From positions 1 to 64,000 of the forward strand of contig CANLQK010000007.1 in NCBI GenBank assembly GCA_947493255.1: a stretch of DNA of 64,000 nt, written 5' to 3'. Origin of the DNA: an uncultured Paracoccaceae bacterium (GTDB taxonomy: Bacteria > Pseudomonadota > Alphaproteobacteria > Rhodobacterales > Rhodobacteraceae). Below the pieces are notes generated by a model. The model was not told the origin of the DNA. It did no database searches and saw nothing but the letters and a program-made list of their open reading frames with translations. Position numbers and translations under genes: made by a program. Shown piece by piece: positions 35,621 through 44,459 of this stretch. Each line of letters starts with the position of its first letter. Positions within the stretch are counted from its first letter, which is position 1.

Positions 35621-36633
35621 AACCAATAGGCGCCGTCCCGCAGTTCGCGTGTGGCGGCCCCGATTTGGTGAAGGTGGTTCAGGTGGGCTAACGCCTCGAC
35701 CAAGGCCAAACCATATTCGCCCTCGCCGATGTCGCGTTTGAACAGCGGCTTAAAACAATCGCCCGCCCGCTTAGGTTTGTCGATATAGGCGACCAACCGC
35801 TTCAACGCACCATGGTGGTTTTCAATCAACTGTTGCATGCGTTTTGGCAGACCAATGAAAGGCAGCTTGTGCCCGCCAAGGACCAGTTGGTCGGCTTTGG
35901 CAAAAGGGGCCAATCGTTCGCAAGCCTCTAGCCATTCTGCCAACGGGTCAGCGTCGGGTTCTGTAGGGTATACGCCGATGTTAGGGCTGATCGATGGAAG
36001 CAATTGGTCGCCCCCAATGACCAAGTTGTCGTCGCGGCTCCAGAATGTTGCATGTTCAGGAGCGTGTCCGTTGCCCATGCGAATGTCCCATGTCCGCCCT
36101 GCCATCGTGATTTCACCGCCTTCTTGAAGGCGCGTAAAGCCAAGGGGCATGGGGTGAACACAATCCGCAAAATTGAACGGTCGGTCGGTTTCGCGCTTTG
36201 ACAAAATAGCCGCGTCCATTCCCGCGCGCCGATAAAAATCTATCGTCCGAGATGGGTAGGTGGGCTGTTCATCCAACGTCAGCATCCGCGCCATCAACCA
36301 CGCTGTTCGTGGCATCGCCAGATCGGCACCAGCCTCTTGAAACCAACCTGCCAACCCAATGTGGTCTGGGTGATGATGAGTACCAATCACGCGTGTCACG
36401 GGTTTCCCCGATAATGGGCCCGACAAAAGGGTGTCCCAAATCGCGCGGGTTTTGCGGCTGTCGAATCCCGTGTCGATCACGGTCCATCCGTCACCGTCAT
36501 CCAAGGCGTAGACGTTCACGTGGTCCAATGCCATCGGCAGCGGAAGGCGCAGCCACAAAATGCCATCAGCAACTTGTGTCGCCTCGCCAGTGGCCGGCGG
36601 TTCTGGCCAAGGGTATTGGATTGTATCAGCCAT
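35608..36633 (-). CDS. MBL-fold metallo-hydrolase
   Basis: A 341-residue metallo-beta-lactamase-fold enzyme. The zinc motif is GTHHHPDHIG; further ligands are MGNGHAPEHATFW (His), GGDQLLP (Asp) and GGHKLPF (His). A C-terminal helical domain (LVAYIDKPKRAGDCFKPLF) resembles the BLACT_WH winged-helix extension of LACTB2-like hydrolases. Start is the ATG at 36633, overlapping the preceding small gene's stop by eight bases; the track's seven extra residues are doubtful. It probably hydrolyses a thioester and sits downstream of an acyl-CoA dehydrogenase. Confidence 0.88.
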   Translation of the reverse strand: MADTIQYPWPEPPATGEATQVADGILWLRLPLPMALDHVNVYALDDGDGWTVIDTGFDSRKTRAIWDTLLSGPLSGKPVTRVIGTHHHPDHIGLAGWFQEAGADLAMPRTAWLMARMLTLDEQPTYPSRTIDFYRRAGMDAAILSKRETDRPFNFADCVHPMPLGFTRLQEGGEITMAGRTWDIRMGNGHAPEHATFWSRDDNLVIGGDQLLPSISPNIGVYPTEPDADPLAEWLEACERLAPFAKADQLVLGGHKLPFIGLPKRMQQLIENHHGALKRLVAYIDKPKRAGDCFKPLFKRDIGEGEYGLALVEALAHLNHLHQIGAATRELRDGAYWFQAA

Positions 36634-36856
36634 TGCGCGGGTGTCCTTTGGCAAGGCGTTCGTTCCCTCGCCGATAGTTTCCAGTCAACCTTGCCATGAT
36701 TTCCTGCGCTTCGGCGTCGTCGGTCCCGTCCATGTCTTCAAGAAACTCAGATGCTTTTTCGTTGCGCAATGTAGTTGCCCGCCGCCCATGATGGGAAATC
36801 ACAACGTCTCCGTTTTTCTGGTTTCGAAAACTAAAGCCGGAAGGCGCATTTGTCAT
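36626..36856 (-). CDS. Conserved-looking hypothetical protein (76 aa)
   Basis: A 76-residue soluble, charged protein (FSFRNQKNGDVVISHHGRRATTLRN ... EFLEDMDGTDDAEAQEIMARLTGNYRRGNERL). Not recognised as a named family. The ATG overlaps the acyl-CoA dehydrogenase stop (ATGA), and its own stop overlaps the MBL start. Close coupling on both sides supports it as real and in the same operon. The central helix-rich part suggests a small binding protein; function unknown. Confidence 0.75.
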   Translation of the reverse strand: MTNAPSGFSFRNQKNGDVVISHHGRRATTLRNEKASEFLEDMDGTDDAEAQEIMARLTGNYRRGNERLAKGHPRNG

Positions 36857-38553
36857 GAAGCTAAGTCGTCCAGTGTTATTGCCATCAGGTCGCTCGCGCC
36901 TTCGCGCACATGGGCCAACAGGGCTGCGTGTTCTGGCAATAGCCGTTTGATATAGAATGTTGCAAGGCGTTCGCGTCCTTCGTCACCCTGCAGCGCCGCC
37001 AGTAAATGGTAGTGTCCGCCCAAGACACGCGCAAAAGCACGCAAGTAGGGAACAGCGCCAGCAAAACGGTCTGGCATGTCCTGTGCAACCAACCATTCGG
37101 TTGTTTCGCGCAGTGTTTCGCAAGCCTGCCAAACAGGTTCTACCAGTTCGGGTGCCTTGTCACGCGCGGCTTCTGCCGTTGCCTCGATTTCGTCGAACAG
37201 CGCGAATGCGGCATCACCGCCATCCATCATTTTACGGGCTACAAGATCCATCGCTTGAATGCCGTTTGTGCCTTCATAAATTGCAGTCACACGGACATCG
37301 CGCAGGTATTGGGCTGCGCCCGTTTCTTCGATGAACCCCATACCGCCATGTGTTTGAATTCCCGCTTCAGCGACGTCTATACCGGTATCCGTTCCAAATG
37401 CCTTTGACAGCGGCGTCAATAGCGCGGCACGTGCCTTCCAAGCGGCATCAGATGTCGCTGTGCTCATATCAATCGCGACGGCATTTGCCATTGCAATGGC
37501 GCGTGCCACGTAGGTGTCTGCTTTCATTGTCGCCAGCATCCGGCGAACATCAGCATGTTCGACAATTGTGCCGGTGCCGCCTGCTTTGCCTTGTTTGCGG
37601 TCCATCGCATAGGCCAACGCATGCTGGTAAGCGGCTTCAGCCACGCCGATACCCTGTGTCGCAACGCCCAAACGAGCGTTGTTCATCATTGTAAACATGG
37701 CTGCCATACCGCCATGTTCCGGTCCAACCAGCCAGCCCTTTGCACCGTCAAACTGCATCACAGCGGTGGGCGACCCGTGTAGGCCCATTTTGTGTTCAAG
37801 GCTGACAACCCGCAGGCTGTTTCTCTCGCCCATTGTGCCGTCGTCATTTGGAATGATTTTGGGGACCATGAAAAGGCTAATGCCTTTGGTGCCCGCCGCG
37901 CCGTCCGGCAATCGCGCAAGAACAAGGTGGCATACGTTTTCGGTAAAATCGTTGTCACCCCACGAGATGTAAATTTTCTGGCCTGTCACCGCATAGCTGC
38001 CATCGCCATTGGGTTCGGCTTTTGACCGCAATGCGCCGACGTCGGAGCCGGCCTGTGGTTCGGTCAGGTTCATGGTGCCTGTCCATTCGCCGGAAATCAG
38101 CTTGGGCAGATAGATGTCTTTGATCGTATCCGAGGCATGATGTTCCAATGCTTCGATCTGGCCTTGGCACATCAACGGATTCAGCTGCAGTGACAAACAG
38201 GCGCCAGCCATCATATCGTTTACGGCTGTGGTTAGCGTAAGGGGGAGCCCCATTCCGCCGTATTCCGGGTCAGCAGACATGCCGATCCAGCCACCTTCTG
38301 CGATAGCTTTGAAACCATCGGCAAAACCTGGCGACGTACGCACGACACCGTTTTCCAGGACGGCGGGGTGCAGGTCACCGGGCCGTTGCAATGGCGCGAG
38401 AATTTCATCGCTCAGCTTTGCCGCTTCAGTCAGGATTGCATCGCAGGTGTCAGATGTTGCGTCTGCAAATCGATCCGTCGCCGCGACCTGTGCAAAGTCC
38501 ACGACATGGTCCATCAAAAAGCGAAAATCAGCGGTGGGCGATTGATAGGGCAC
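36853..38553 (-). CDS. Acyl-CoA dehydrogenase, DmdC-like (methylmercaptopropionyl-CoA dehydrogenase type)
   Basis: A 566-residue acyl-CoA dehydrogenase with the long C-terminal extension of the DmdC group. FAD and substrate segments are TGTMNLTEPQAGSDVGALRSKA, YAVTGQKIYISWGDND, GIGVAEAAYQHALAYAMDRKQG and the catalytic-Glu region RVTAIYEGTNGIQAMDL. DmdC oxidises 3-methylmercaptopropionyl-CoA in DMSP demethylation, but marine bacteria carry several paralogues, some for ordinary acyl-CoAs. Electrons would go to ETF and the ETF-QO encoded here. It is first in an operon with a hypothetical and an MBL hydrolase. Confidence 0.88.
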   Translation of the reverse strand: MPYQSPTADFRFLMDHVVDFAQVAATDRFADATSDTCDAILTEAAKLSDEILAPLQRPGDLHPAVLENGVVRTSPGFADGFKAIAEGGWIGMSADPEYGGMGLPLTLTTAVNDMMAGACLSLQLNPLMCQGQIEALEHHASDTIKDIYLPKLISGEWTGTMNLTEPQAGSDVGALRSKAEPNGDGSYAVTGQKIYISWGDNDFTENVCHLVLARLPDGAAGTKGISLFMVPKIIPNDDGTMGERNSLRVVSLEHKMGLHGSPTAVMQFDGAKGWLVGPEHGGMAAMFTMMNNARLGVATQGIGVAEAAYQHALAYAMDRKQGKAGGTGTIVEHADVRRMLATMKADTYVARAIAMANAVAIDMSTATSDAAWKARAALLTPLSKAFGTDTGIDVAEAGIQTHGGMGFIEETGAAQYLRDVRVTAIYEGTNGIQAMDLVARKMMDGGDAAFALFDEIEATAEAARDKAPELVEPVWQACETLRETTEWLVAQDMPDRFAGAVPYLRAFARVLGGHYHLLAALQGDEGRERLATFYIKRLLPEHAALLAHVREGASDLMAITLDDLAS

Positions 38554-38659
38554 GGATGGATTCCTTTAACGTTCTTGGATTCAGCGCGGCGCGCGCGTAT
38601 GTGGTCGTTGTAGCAGAGGCTAATACCATGGGTCTGTCCCGCAACCAGAACGCAGCGTC

Positions 38660-39607
38660 ATGAGCGATATAAGCACACAGATATTTACCTCTCAGCCTAA
38701 TGGATTGGCAAAAGCAGCCGAAACACTGGGCAAGGGCGGGCTCGTCGCCTTTCCGACCGAGACTGTTTACGGCCTTGGGGTCGATGCACGCAACACCGAA
38801 GCTGTGGCGCGGCTTTATGCCGCAAAAGGCCGGCCCAGTTTTAACCCATTGATCGTGCATGTTGCATCCCTTGATATTGCTGAAACACTGGTCGAATTCG
38901 ATGAAACAGCCCGCAATCTGGCGCGCACATTTTGGCCGGGTGCGCTGACATTGGTTTTGCCACTACGAACGGGTGCGGGCATCTCACCTTTGGTGACAGC
39001 AGGGCTAGAAACGCTCGCGATCCGGTTGCCCGATCACCAAGTTGCAGCGGGACTATTGCAGGCGTTTTCGGGCCCAATTGCAGCGCCCTCTGCGAACCCG
39101 TCTGGTCAGGTTAGCCCGACAAACGCGCGCCATGTCATTGATCACATGACTGGCCGCATTGAGGGGATCGTCGATGGTGGGGTGTGTGGCGTTGGCGTTG
39201 AATCGACGATTGTTGCGACCACGCCCGTTCCAACCTTATTGCGGGCAGGCGGCATTCCAGCCGAGGTTATTGAGCAAGCCATTGACCGTGATCTAGCGCA
39301 TGCTGGCGAATCCGCAGCCCCGTCATCCCCGGGTCAACTGGCGTCCCACTATGCGCCACAGGGAACAGTTCGCTTGAGTGCAGACACAGTGGAGGATGGT
39401 GAGATCCTTCTGGGGTTCGGCAACGTAGATGCCGAAATCAATCTATCAAAAACGGGTGATTTGGTTGAAGCTGCATCGCGCCTGTTTGATGCGTTGCACC
39501 AACTGAATGCGCTTGGCGCGCAACGCATTGCGGTATCGCCTATCCCAGAACATGGGCTTGGCGCCGCGATAAACGACAGGTTGCGCCGCGCCGCCGCGCC
39601 GCGCTAG
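38660..39607 (+). CDS. tsaC: L-threonylcarbamoyladenylate synthase
   Basis: A 315-residue YrdC/Sua5 protein that makes threonylcarbamoyl-AMP for the t6A37 modification of tRNA. GGLVAFPTETVYGLGVDA, KGRPSFNPLIVH, FWPGALTLVL and SANPSGQVSPTNA are the YrdC motifs. The ~120-residue C-terminal Sua5 domain (SPGQLASHYAPQGTVRL) marks it as the Sua5 form. It converges on yqgE with a four-base overlap. Confidence 0.94.
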   Translation: MSDISTQIFTSQPNGLAKAAETLGKGGLVAFPTETVYGLGVDARNTEAVARLYAAKGRPSFNPLIVHVASLDIAETLVEFDETARNLARTFWPGALTLVLPLRTGAGISPLVTAGLETLAIRLPDHQVAAGLLQAFSGPIAAPSANPSGQVSPTNARHVIDHMTGRIEGIVDGGVCGVGVESTIVATTPVPTLLRAGGIPAEVIEQAIDRDLAHAGESAAPSSPGQLASHYAPQGTVRLSADTVEDGEILLGFGNVDAEINLSKTGDLVEAASRLFDALHQLNALGAQRIAVSPIPEHGLGAAINDRLRRAAAPR

Positions 39608-40170
39608 GCCGACCCGCCCGAAGCAGACAACAATAACGGATCGATCCCCAGCACCTTTAATGCGGCTGTCCATTTGTGTTCTGCCGCGCGGCCAAACAGA
39701 ATGTCTTCGTTGGCATCACATACCAACCAGCCGTTCTGCACCAATTCGCCTTCTAATTGGGCAGGGCCCCAACCGGCGTATCCCAACCCCAACATCGATC
39801 GTTTCGGCCCACTGCCAGACGCGATGTCTTCCAAAATATCCAGCGTTGCGGTCATGCCTATTCCGTCGGCGACATCCATCGTGCCTGCGCCAGATGTATA
39901 ATCGGATGTGTGCAACACAAAACCGCGGCCCGTTTCAACCGGACCACCGTAATGAACCCGAACATCTGCTGCCATATCACCATCATCAATAGACAGTTGT
40001 TCCAGCAGGTCCGTCAGGCGAATTTCGGGTGTCGGTTTGTTTACAATCAACCCCATTGCCCCCTCGGGGGAATGTGAACACATATAAATGACCGCGTTTT
40101 CAAATCGCGGATCCCCCATGTCGGGCATTGCAATCAAAAGCTTGCCGGTAAGATCGGTACTGTTGCTCAT
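39604..40170 (-). CDS. YqgE/AlgH family protein
   Basis: A 188-residue member of the YqgE/AlgH family. LTGKLLIAMPDMGDPRFENAVIYMCSHSPEGAMGLIVNKP is the diagnostic N terminus, and GYAGWGPAQLEGELVQNGWLV the diagnostic C-terminal motif. The family's molecular role is unsettled; AlgH was tied to alginate regulation in Pseudomonas. It is divergent from the DsbD-like gene. Confidence 0.95.
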   Translation of the reverse strand: MSNSTDLTGKLLIAMPDMGDPRFENAVIYMCSHSPEGAMGLIVNKPTPEIRLTDLLEQLSIDDGDMAADVRVHYGGPVETGRGFVLHTSDYTSGAGTMDVADGIGMTATLDILEDIASGSGPKRSMLGLGYAGWGPAQLEGELVQNGWLVCDANEDILFGRAAEHKWTAALKVLGIDPLLLSASGGSA

Positions 40171-40284
40171 ACCACGATAGTGGTGGGTGGCGCGTTGGTG
40201 TGCAAGGTCTACGATCTGGAGTTATGACATGCACCTGACCCAAACGTGACTTTCACTAACCAGCCGATTGCGAGAAGAAGGGGC

Positions 40285-41085
40285 ATGATGAATCGCATTT
40301 TCACCTCTGTCGCAGCCTTGTGTGTTGCATTCCCTGTCCTTGCAGGCCCCGCCGATGGTGTGGTCGAGCTAGAGGTTTTACCTGGGTGGCGCACAGAAAC
40401 CGGCACCCATATCGCGGGTCTTCAAATTACTTTGGCACCAGGGTGGAAAACGTATTGGCGCGTTCCTGGTGATGGCGGCATTCCCCCACGTTTTGCGTGG
40501 GATGGGTCGCAAAACATGAACGAGATCGGGTTTCATTGGCCGGTACCAGAAGTGCACCACATCAACAGCATGCGATCTATCGGTTACGAAGGGATCGTTG
40601 TCATTCCAATGGAAGTGACGCTTGACGATGCTTCGGAACCGGCTCGGATGACGGGACAGGTGCAAATCGGTGTGTGTGAAGAAATCTGCGTGCCTGTGAC
40701 GTTGCCGATCGATGCTGTTTTGGCACCAGATGGCCGGCGCGACCCTGCGATCGTTGCCGCATTGGTAGACCGCCCTCAAACCGCGAACGAAGCAAATGTT
40801 GGTGCTGTTACATGTGCTATTGCACCCATTTCTGATGGCTTGCAAATCACGGCGCGCATCGCCATGCCGGCTATCGGTTCTAACGAAGAGGTTGTGATCG
40901 AAACCGGCGATCAGCAGGTCTGGGTTTCTGAACCAAAAACGCAGCGCGAAGGAAATGTGCTCGTTGCGCAGTCCGACATGATTCACGTGAACGGCGGCGG
41001 TTTTGCCGTCAACCGGTCCGAAATGCGCATCACGGTTTTCGCGGGCAATCAGGCTGTCGACATTCAAGGATGCAGCGCGGGTTAG
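40285..41085 (+). CDS. Secreted DsbD-alpha-like (thiol:disulfide interchange) domain protein
   Basis: A 266-residue protein with a signal peptide (MMNRIFTSVAALCVAFPVLAG) and a DsbD/ScsB N-terminal-type domain: GLQITLAPGWKTYWRVPGDGGIPPRFAW, FHWPVPEVH and the Cys pair VCEEICVP. Missing are the DsbD membrane and thioredoxin domains, so it probably receives electrons from, or protects copper or thiol partners in, the periplasm. Two adjacent ATGs (40285, 40288) follow GAAGGGG. It converges on the RND transporter gene. Confidence 0.82.
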   Translation: MMNRIFTSVAALCVAFPVLAGPADGVVELEVLPGWRTETGTHIAGLQITLAPGWKTYWRVPGDGGIPPRFAWDGSQNMNEIGFHWPVPEVHHINSMRSIGYEGIVVIPMEVTLDDASEPARMTGQVQIGVCEEICVPVTLPIDAVLAPDGRRDPAIVAALVDRPQTANEANVGAVTCAIAPISDGLQITARIAMPAIGSNEEVVIETGDQQVWVSEPKTQREGNVLVAQSDMIHVNGGGFAVNRSEMRITVFAGNQAVDIQGCSAG

Positions 41086-41096
41086 GCCCCTATCTT

Positions 41097-44000
41097 TCAG
41101 CGGCTCGATGCAATCACCAACGCCGTGACACAATAAACAGCCAATAGCCAAACCAACGTTGCCGCGACGAACAGCCCAATTGCAGCCAAGACACTTGAAT
41201 CAATCATCGGCAAACGGTCTGACAGAATAGACCAAGCGGCTCCTGTTGCCAAAACAGGCAACACGATCGCGGCAAACAAACCAAACGTTCCCAAAGCAGC
41301 TAGCCGCGTCGGTAAAGCGATTGCGCGTGTCGAGCTAGAGAATGCGCGTTTCGCTGATTGGATCTGCACAGCAACATCACCCTGCATCGCCATCAGTGAC
41401 GGTACGATGAACAAAACCAACACCATTCCAAAGCCCAACCCATAGACCAACGTGATAACCGTCGGTTTTAGAAATTCGGCCTGTGAGGACCCTTCGTACA
41501 ATAACGGGGCGAGCCCCAAAACTGTGGTTAATGTCGTCAGCAGAACGGGCCGTAATCGGTCACTCACCCCATCGATAATTGCGGGCACACGTCCACGGGT
41601 TTCGGCGTACTCATCGATTGTTCGCACCAACACAATTGAATCATTGATAATAATTCCGGTCATGCCCAGCAGCCCGATCACAGTGAACATCGACAACGGG
41701 ACGCCCCACTGGGCGTGTCCGTAGATCGTCCCGATCAAGCCAAACGGAATAATTGCCATAACAACCATCGGTCGAGTCCAGCTTTGGAAAATCCACGAAA
41801 GGGTCAAAAAGATACCTGTCAGGCAAAACACCAATCCAATGCGCGCATCGTTCAAGAAATCGTTTTCCTGCTCGCTTAGGCCGGAAAGAGAGGTCGAAAC
41901 GCTATAAGCAGATTCAATGCGCGGGAGGATGTCGTCTTGGATAAGTTGTTGAATTTCAGCGGCGCGGTCATCGTCATCATCGGTCAAATCGCCAGTTACA
42001 GAAATCAATTGTACCCCGTTTTCGCGGGTCACTGTGCTGAAACCAGTACGCGACTGAACCGTAACAATATCGGCCAAAGGTACGTAGATGCCGCTTTGGG
42101 CACGCATTTGTGTGCGATCAAGGAAATCTGCCGTCAGTTCGCCATCGGGCAATTCAACACGGATCGTCGCAGACCGTGGCCCATCAGGGTAGGTCGCCGC
42201 CTCGATCCCGCCCAACCGGTCGCGCAAAACGTTCCCTAATGCGTCAATCGTAAACCCCAACGCTTGGCCCTGTGGCGTCAGCTCAAGGATCAGCTCTTCT
42301 TTGTCATAGGCAAGGGAATCCTCGACAGCAGAGATTTCACCGAACTGGGCCAGCTCGGCCTTCAGCGCCTCGGCGGCCGCTTTCAAAATTTCGGAATTTG
42401 CCCCGAACAGTTCAACATCAATGTCATCACCACCAGGCCCAGACCCAAACGACCGGAAGCTGACAGTTTCGACCATAGGGTGGCGAACCACGCGGCTTTG
42501 CAGGTCGGCAACGAAGGCAAAGCTTGAATAGGGGCGGCTGTCGGCATCGATCAATTCAATCGCGATGGCGCCCAATTGATCCGCGTCTTTTGTTTCAGTG
42601 CCTGCAATGCCTCGGCCGGAGTTCCCGCCAATTTCGGCGATTACGTAATCAAGCGGGTTTACGCCATGTTCGGCCTCGTATTCAGCGCCCAATGCTTCTG
42701 TCACCTCTTGCAGAGACGCCATCATTTCCAAAGTATCTTCGCGGGTCGCACCGGGCAGCATGGCGAAGTTGCCTGTTACGCTGCCTTGTTCGGGTGCGTT
42801 AAAGAACCGCCATTGAACATCACCGCGAATAAAGACGGCGGCTTGCGACGCCAGCAATAAAAGCGCCAACGCCATCACTGGATAACGTGCCCAAATGACG
42901 CCTGCCATGAAGGGCCGGAATAAGTGCAATTTCACCCAGTCAAACCCAATGTTCACTATACGTGACGGCATATCGTACCAACGATCTCCGCGGGCGCTTG
43001 CGGACAGCGCTTTGTACATGTGGTGAGGCAAGATAAAGAAACATTCAATCAACGATGCGATTAGGACGACGATCACTGTAAACGGGATATCGGCAATAAG
43101 GTCGCCAAACCGCCCGCCGACCAACACCAGCCCAAAGAATGCGATGATCGTGGTCAGCGTTGCGGAAAACACTGGACTGAACATTTTTTTGGCCGCGTTT
43201 TCGGCGGCTTCTGCTGGGCTTTCACCTAAATGCCGGAACCGATAATCGGCGTGTTCGCCCACGACAATTGCATCGTCCACCACAATGCCCAACGTGATGA
43301 TCAGCGCGAACAGTGAAATCATGTTAATGGTCAGCCCCGCCGCCCACATCAACGCAATTGCGCCACACATCGCGACAGGAATACCGGCTGCGACCCAAAA
43401 CGCGGTACGTGCGTTCAGGAACAGAAACAATAGCGTCACGACCAAGGCAAGGCCCACCAAGGCGTTTTCATATAGAATGGTCAGGCGGCCTGTAATCAGT
43501 TCGGCCCGCGCGCGGATCAATTCAATCGATGTACCAGCGGGCAGGGTGGCAGCGTAAATGTCAGCCGTTTCTTGTACGATGTTTTGGACTTCGATCGCAT
43601 CGCCAGTCGCTGGCCTATCCACGCGGATTGTGATCGCCGAGTCCGAACCAACGAAATAGGCGCGCACGCGATCGACCCCTTCCACATAGACATCCCCGAC
43701 ATCCCCAATCGTTAGCGTGGCACCACTTGCGTCTGTGCGCAGGGCAATTGCCTCAATCTCGTCAGCTGACCGTTTCTCGACACCGGTGCGCACGCGTGCC
43801 GCTCCGCTGACATCACCTGCAGGATCTGCGTTCACCTCTTCTGAAATCGCGCTCGCGATCTCTTGCATGCTGATGTCGTATTGGATCAACGCAAGCGAAG
43901 GGACTTCGATGATCGTCGATGGAGCGGCAATGCCGCGAATAGTGGTGTTCGTCACGCCTTGGGCAAAAAGGCGAACGGTGAATTCGTCTGCAAACCGCCC

Positions 44001-44456
44001 GAGCTGCGCTGGGTCAACGGGCCCCGTAATAACAACATCTGTAACACGATCGGACCATTGCCCGCGTCGCACGCTGGGGTCTTCGGCATCTTCGGGAAGG
44101 TCCGAAGTTGCATCGACGGCCAGCTGCACATCTTCGGCAGCCTTGGCCATATCCCAACCTGGTTCAAATTCCATCCGGATACGGGCGCTTCCCTCCGAAG
44201 AGGTCGAAGTGGTGTTCGTCACGCCTTCAACGGCCAAAAGGGCGGGTTGCAACACCTGTACCACGGCATTGTCGACATCTTCTGCACCCGCACCAGACCA
44301 TTGAGCAGTGACCGTCACGTTGTCCACGATCACATCAGGAAAGAACTGTGCGCGCATTTTTGGGTAGGCGGCAAATCCAGCTGCTAGCAGGATCACCATC
44401 AAAAGGTTCGCGGCGGTGCGGTGGCGAGTTAGGTAGGAAAGAACACCTTTGGTCAT
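41097..44456 (-). CDS. RND-family efflux transporter permease
   Basis: A 1119-residue resistance-nodulation-division pump. After the first membrane helix, the large periplasmic porter domain begins QFFPDVIVDNVTVTAQWSGAGAEDV. The proton-relay aspartates are in LGIVVDDAIVVGEH in TM4, and the second half starts LSGLSEQENDFLNDARIGLVF. Both halves are complete, so it is a full-length trimeric pump. It lies three bases after its adaptor gene; no outer-membrane TolC gene is seen in the window. Substrate unknown. Confidence 0.93.
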   Translation of the reverse strand: MTKGVLSYLTRHRTAANLLMVILLAAGFAAYPKMRAQFFPDVIVDNVTVTAQWSGAGAEDVDNAVVQVLQPALLAVEGVTNTTSTSSEGSARIRMEFEPGWDMAKAAEDVQLAVDATSDLPEDAEDPSVRRGQWSDRVTDVVITGPVDPAQLGRFADEFTVRLFAQGVTNTTIRGIAAPSTIIEVPSLALIQYDISMQEIASAISEEVNADPAGDVSGAARVRTGVEKRSADEIEAIALRTDASGATLTIGDVGDVYVEGVDRVRAYFVGSDSAITIRVDRPATGDAIEVQNIVQETADIYAATLPAGTSIELIRARAELITGRLTILYENALVGLALVVTLLFLFLNARTAFWVAAGIPVAMCGAIALMWAAGLTINMISLFALIITLGIVVDDAIVVGEHADYRFRHLGESPAEAAENAAKKMFSPVFSATLTTIIAFFGLVLVGGRFGDLIADIPFTVIVVLIASLIECFFILPHHMYKALSASARGDRWYDMPSRIVNIGFDWVKLHLFRPFMAGVIWARYPVMALALLLLASQAAVFIRGDVQWRFFNAPEQGSVTGNFAMLPGATREDTLEMMASLQEVTEALGAEYEAEHGVNPLDYVIAEIGGNSGRGIAGTETKDADQLGAIAIELIDADSRPYSSFAFVADLQSRVVRHPMVETVSFRSFGSGPGGDDIDVELFGANSEILKAAAEALKAELAQFGEISAVEDSLAYDKEELILELTPQGQALGFTIDALGNVLRDRLGGIEAATYPDGPRSATIRVELPDGELTADFLDRTQMRAQSGIYVPLADIVTVQSRTGFSTVTRENGVQLISVTGDLTDDDDDRAAEIQQLIQDDILPRIESAYSVSTSLSGLSEQENDFLNDARIGLVFCLTGIFLTLSWIFQSWTRPMVVMAIIPFGLIGTIYGHAQWGVPLSMFTVIGLLGMTGIIINDSIVLVRTIDEYAETRGRVPAIIDGVSDRLRPVLLTTLTTVLGLAPLLYEGSSQAEFLKPTVITLVYGLGFGMVLVLFIVPSLMAMQGDVAVQIQSAKRAFSSSTRAIALPTRLAALGTFGLFAAIVLPVLATGAAWSILSDRLPMIDSSVLAAIGLFVAATLVWLLAVYCVTALVIASSR

Positions 44457-44459
44457 GGC

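Noticed and set aside
43717-44304. 195-aa plus-strand ORF opposite the RND pump gene
   Set aside because: It lies wholly antisense to a well-conserved coding region and is Ser/Arg-rich with no recognisable domain; a shadow ORF.
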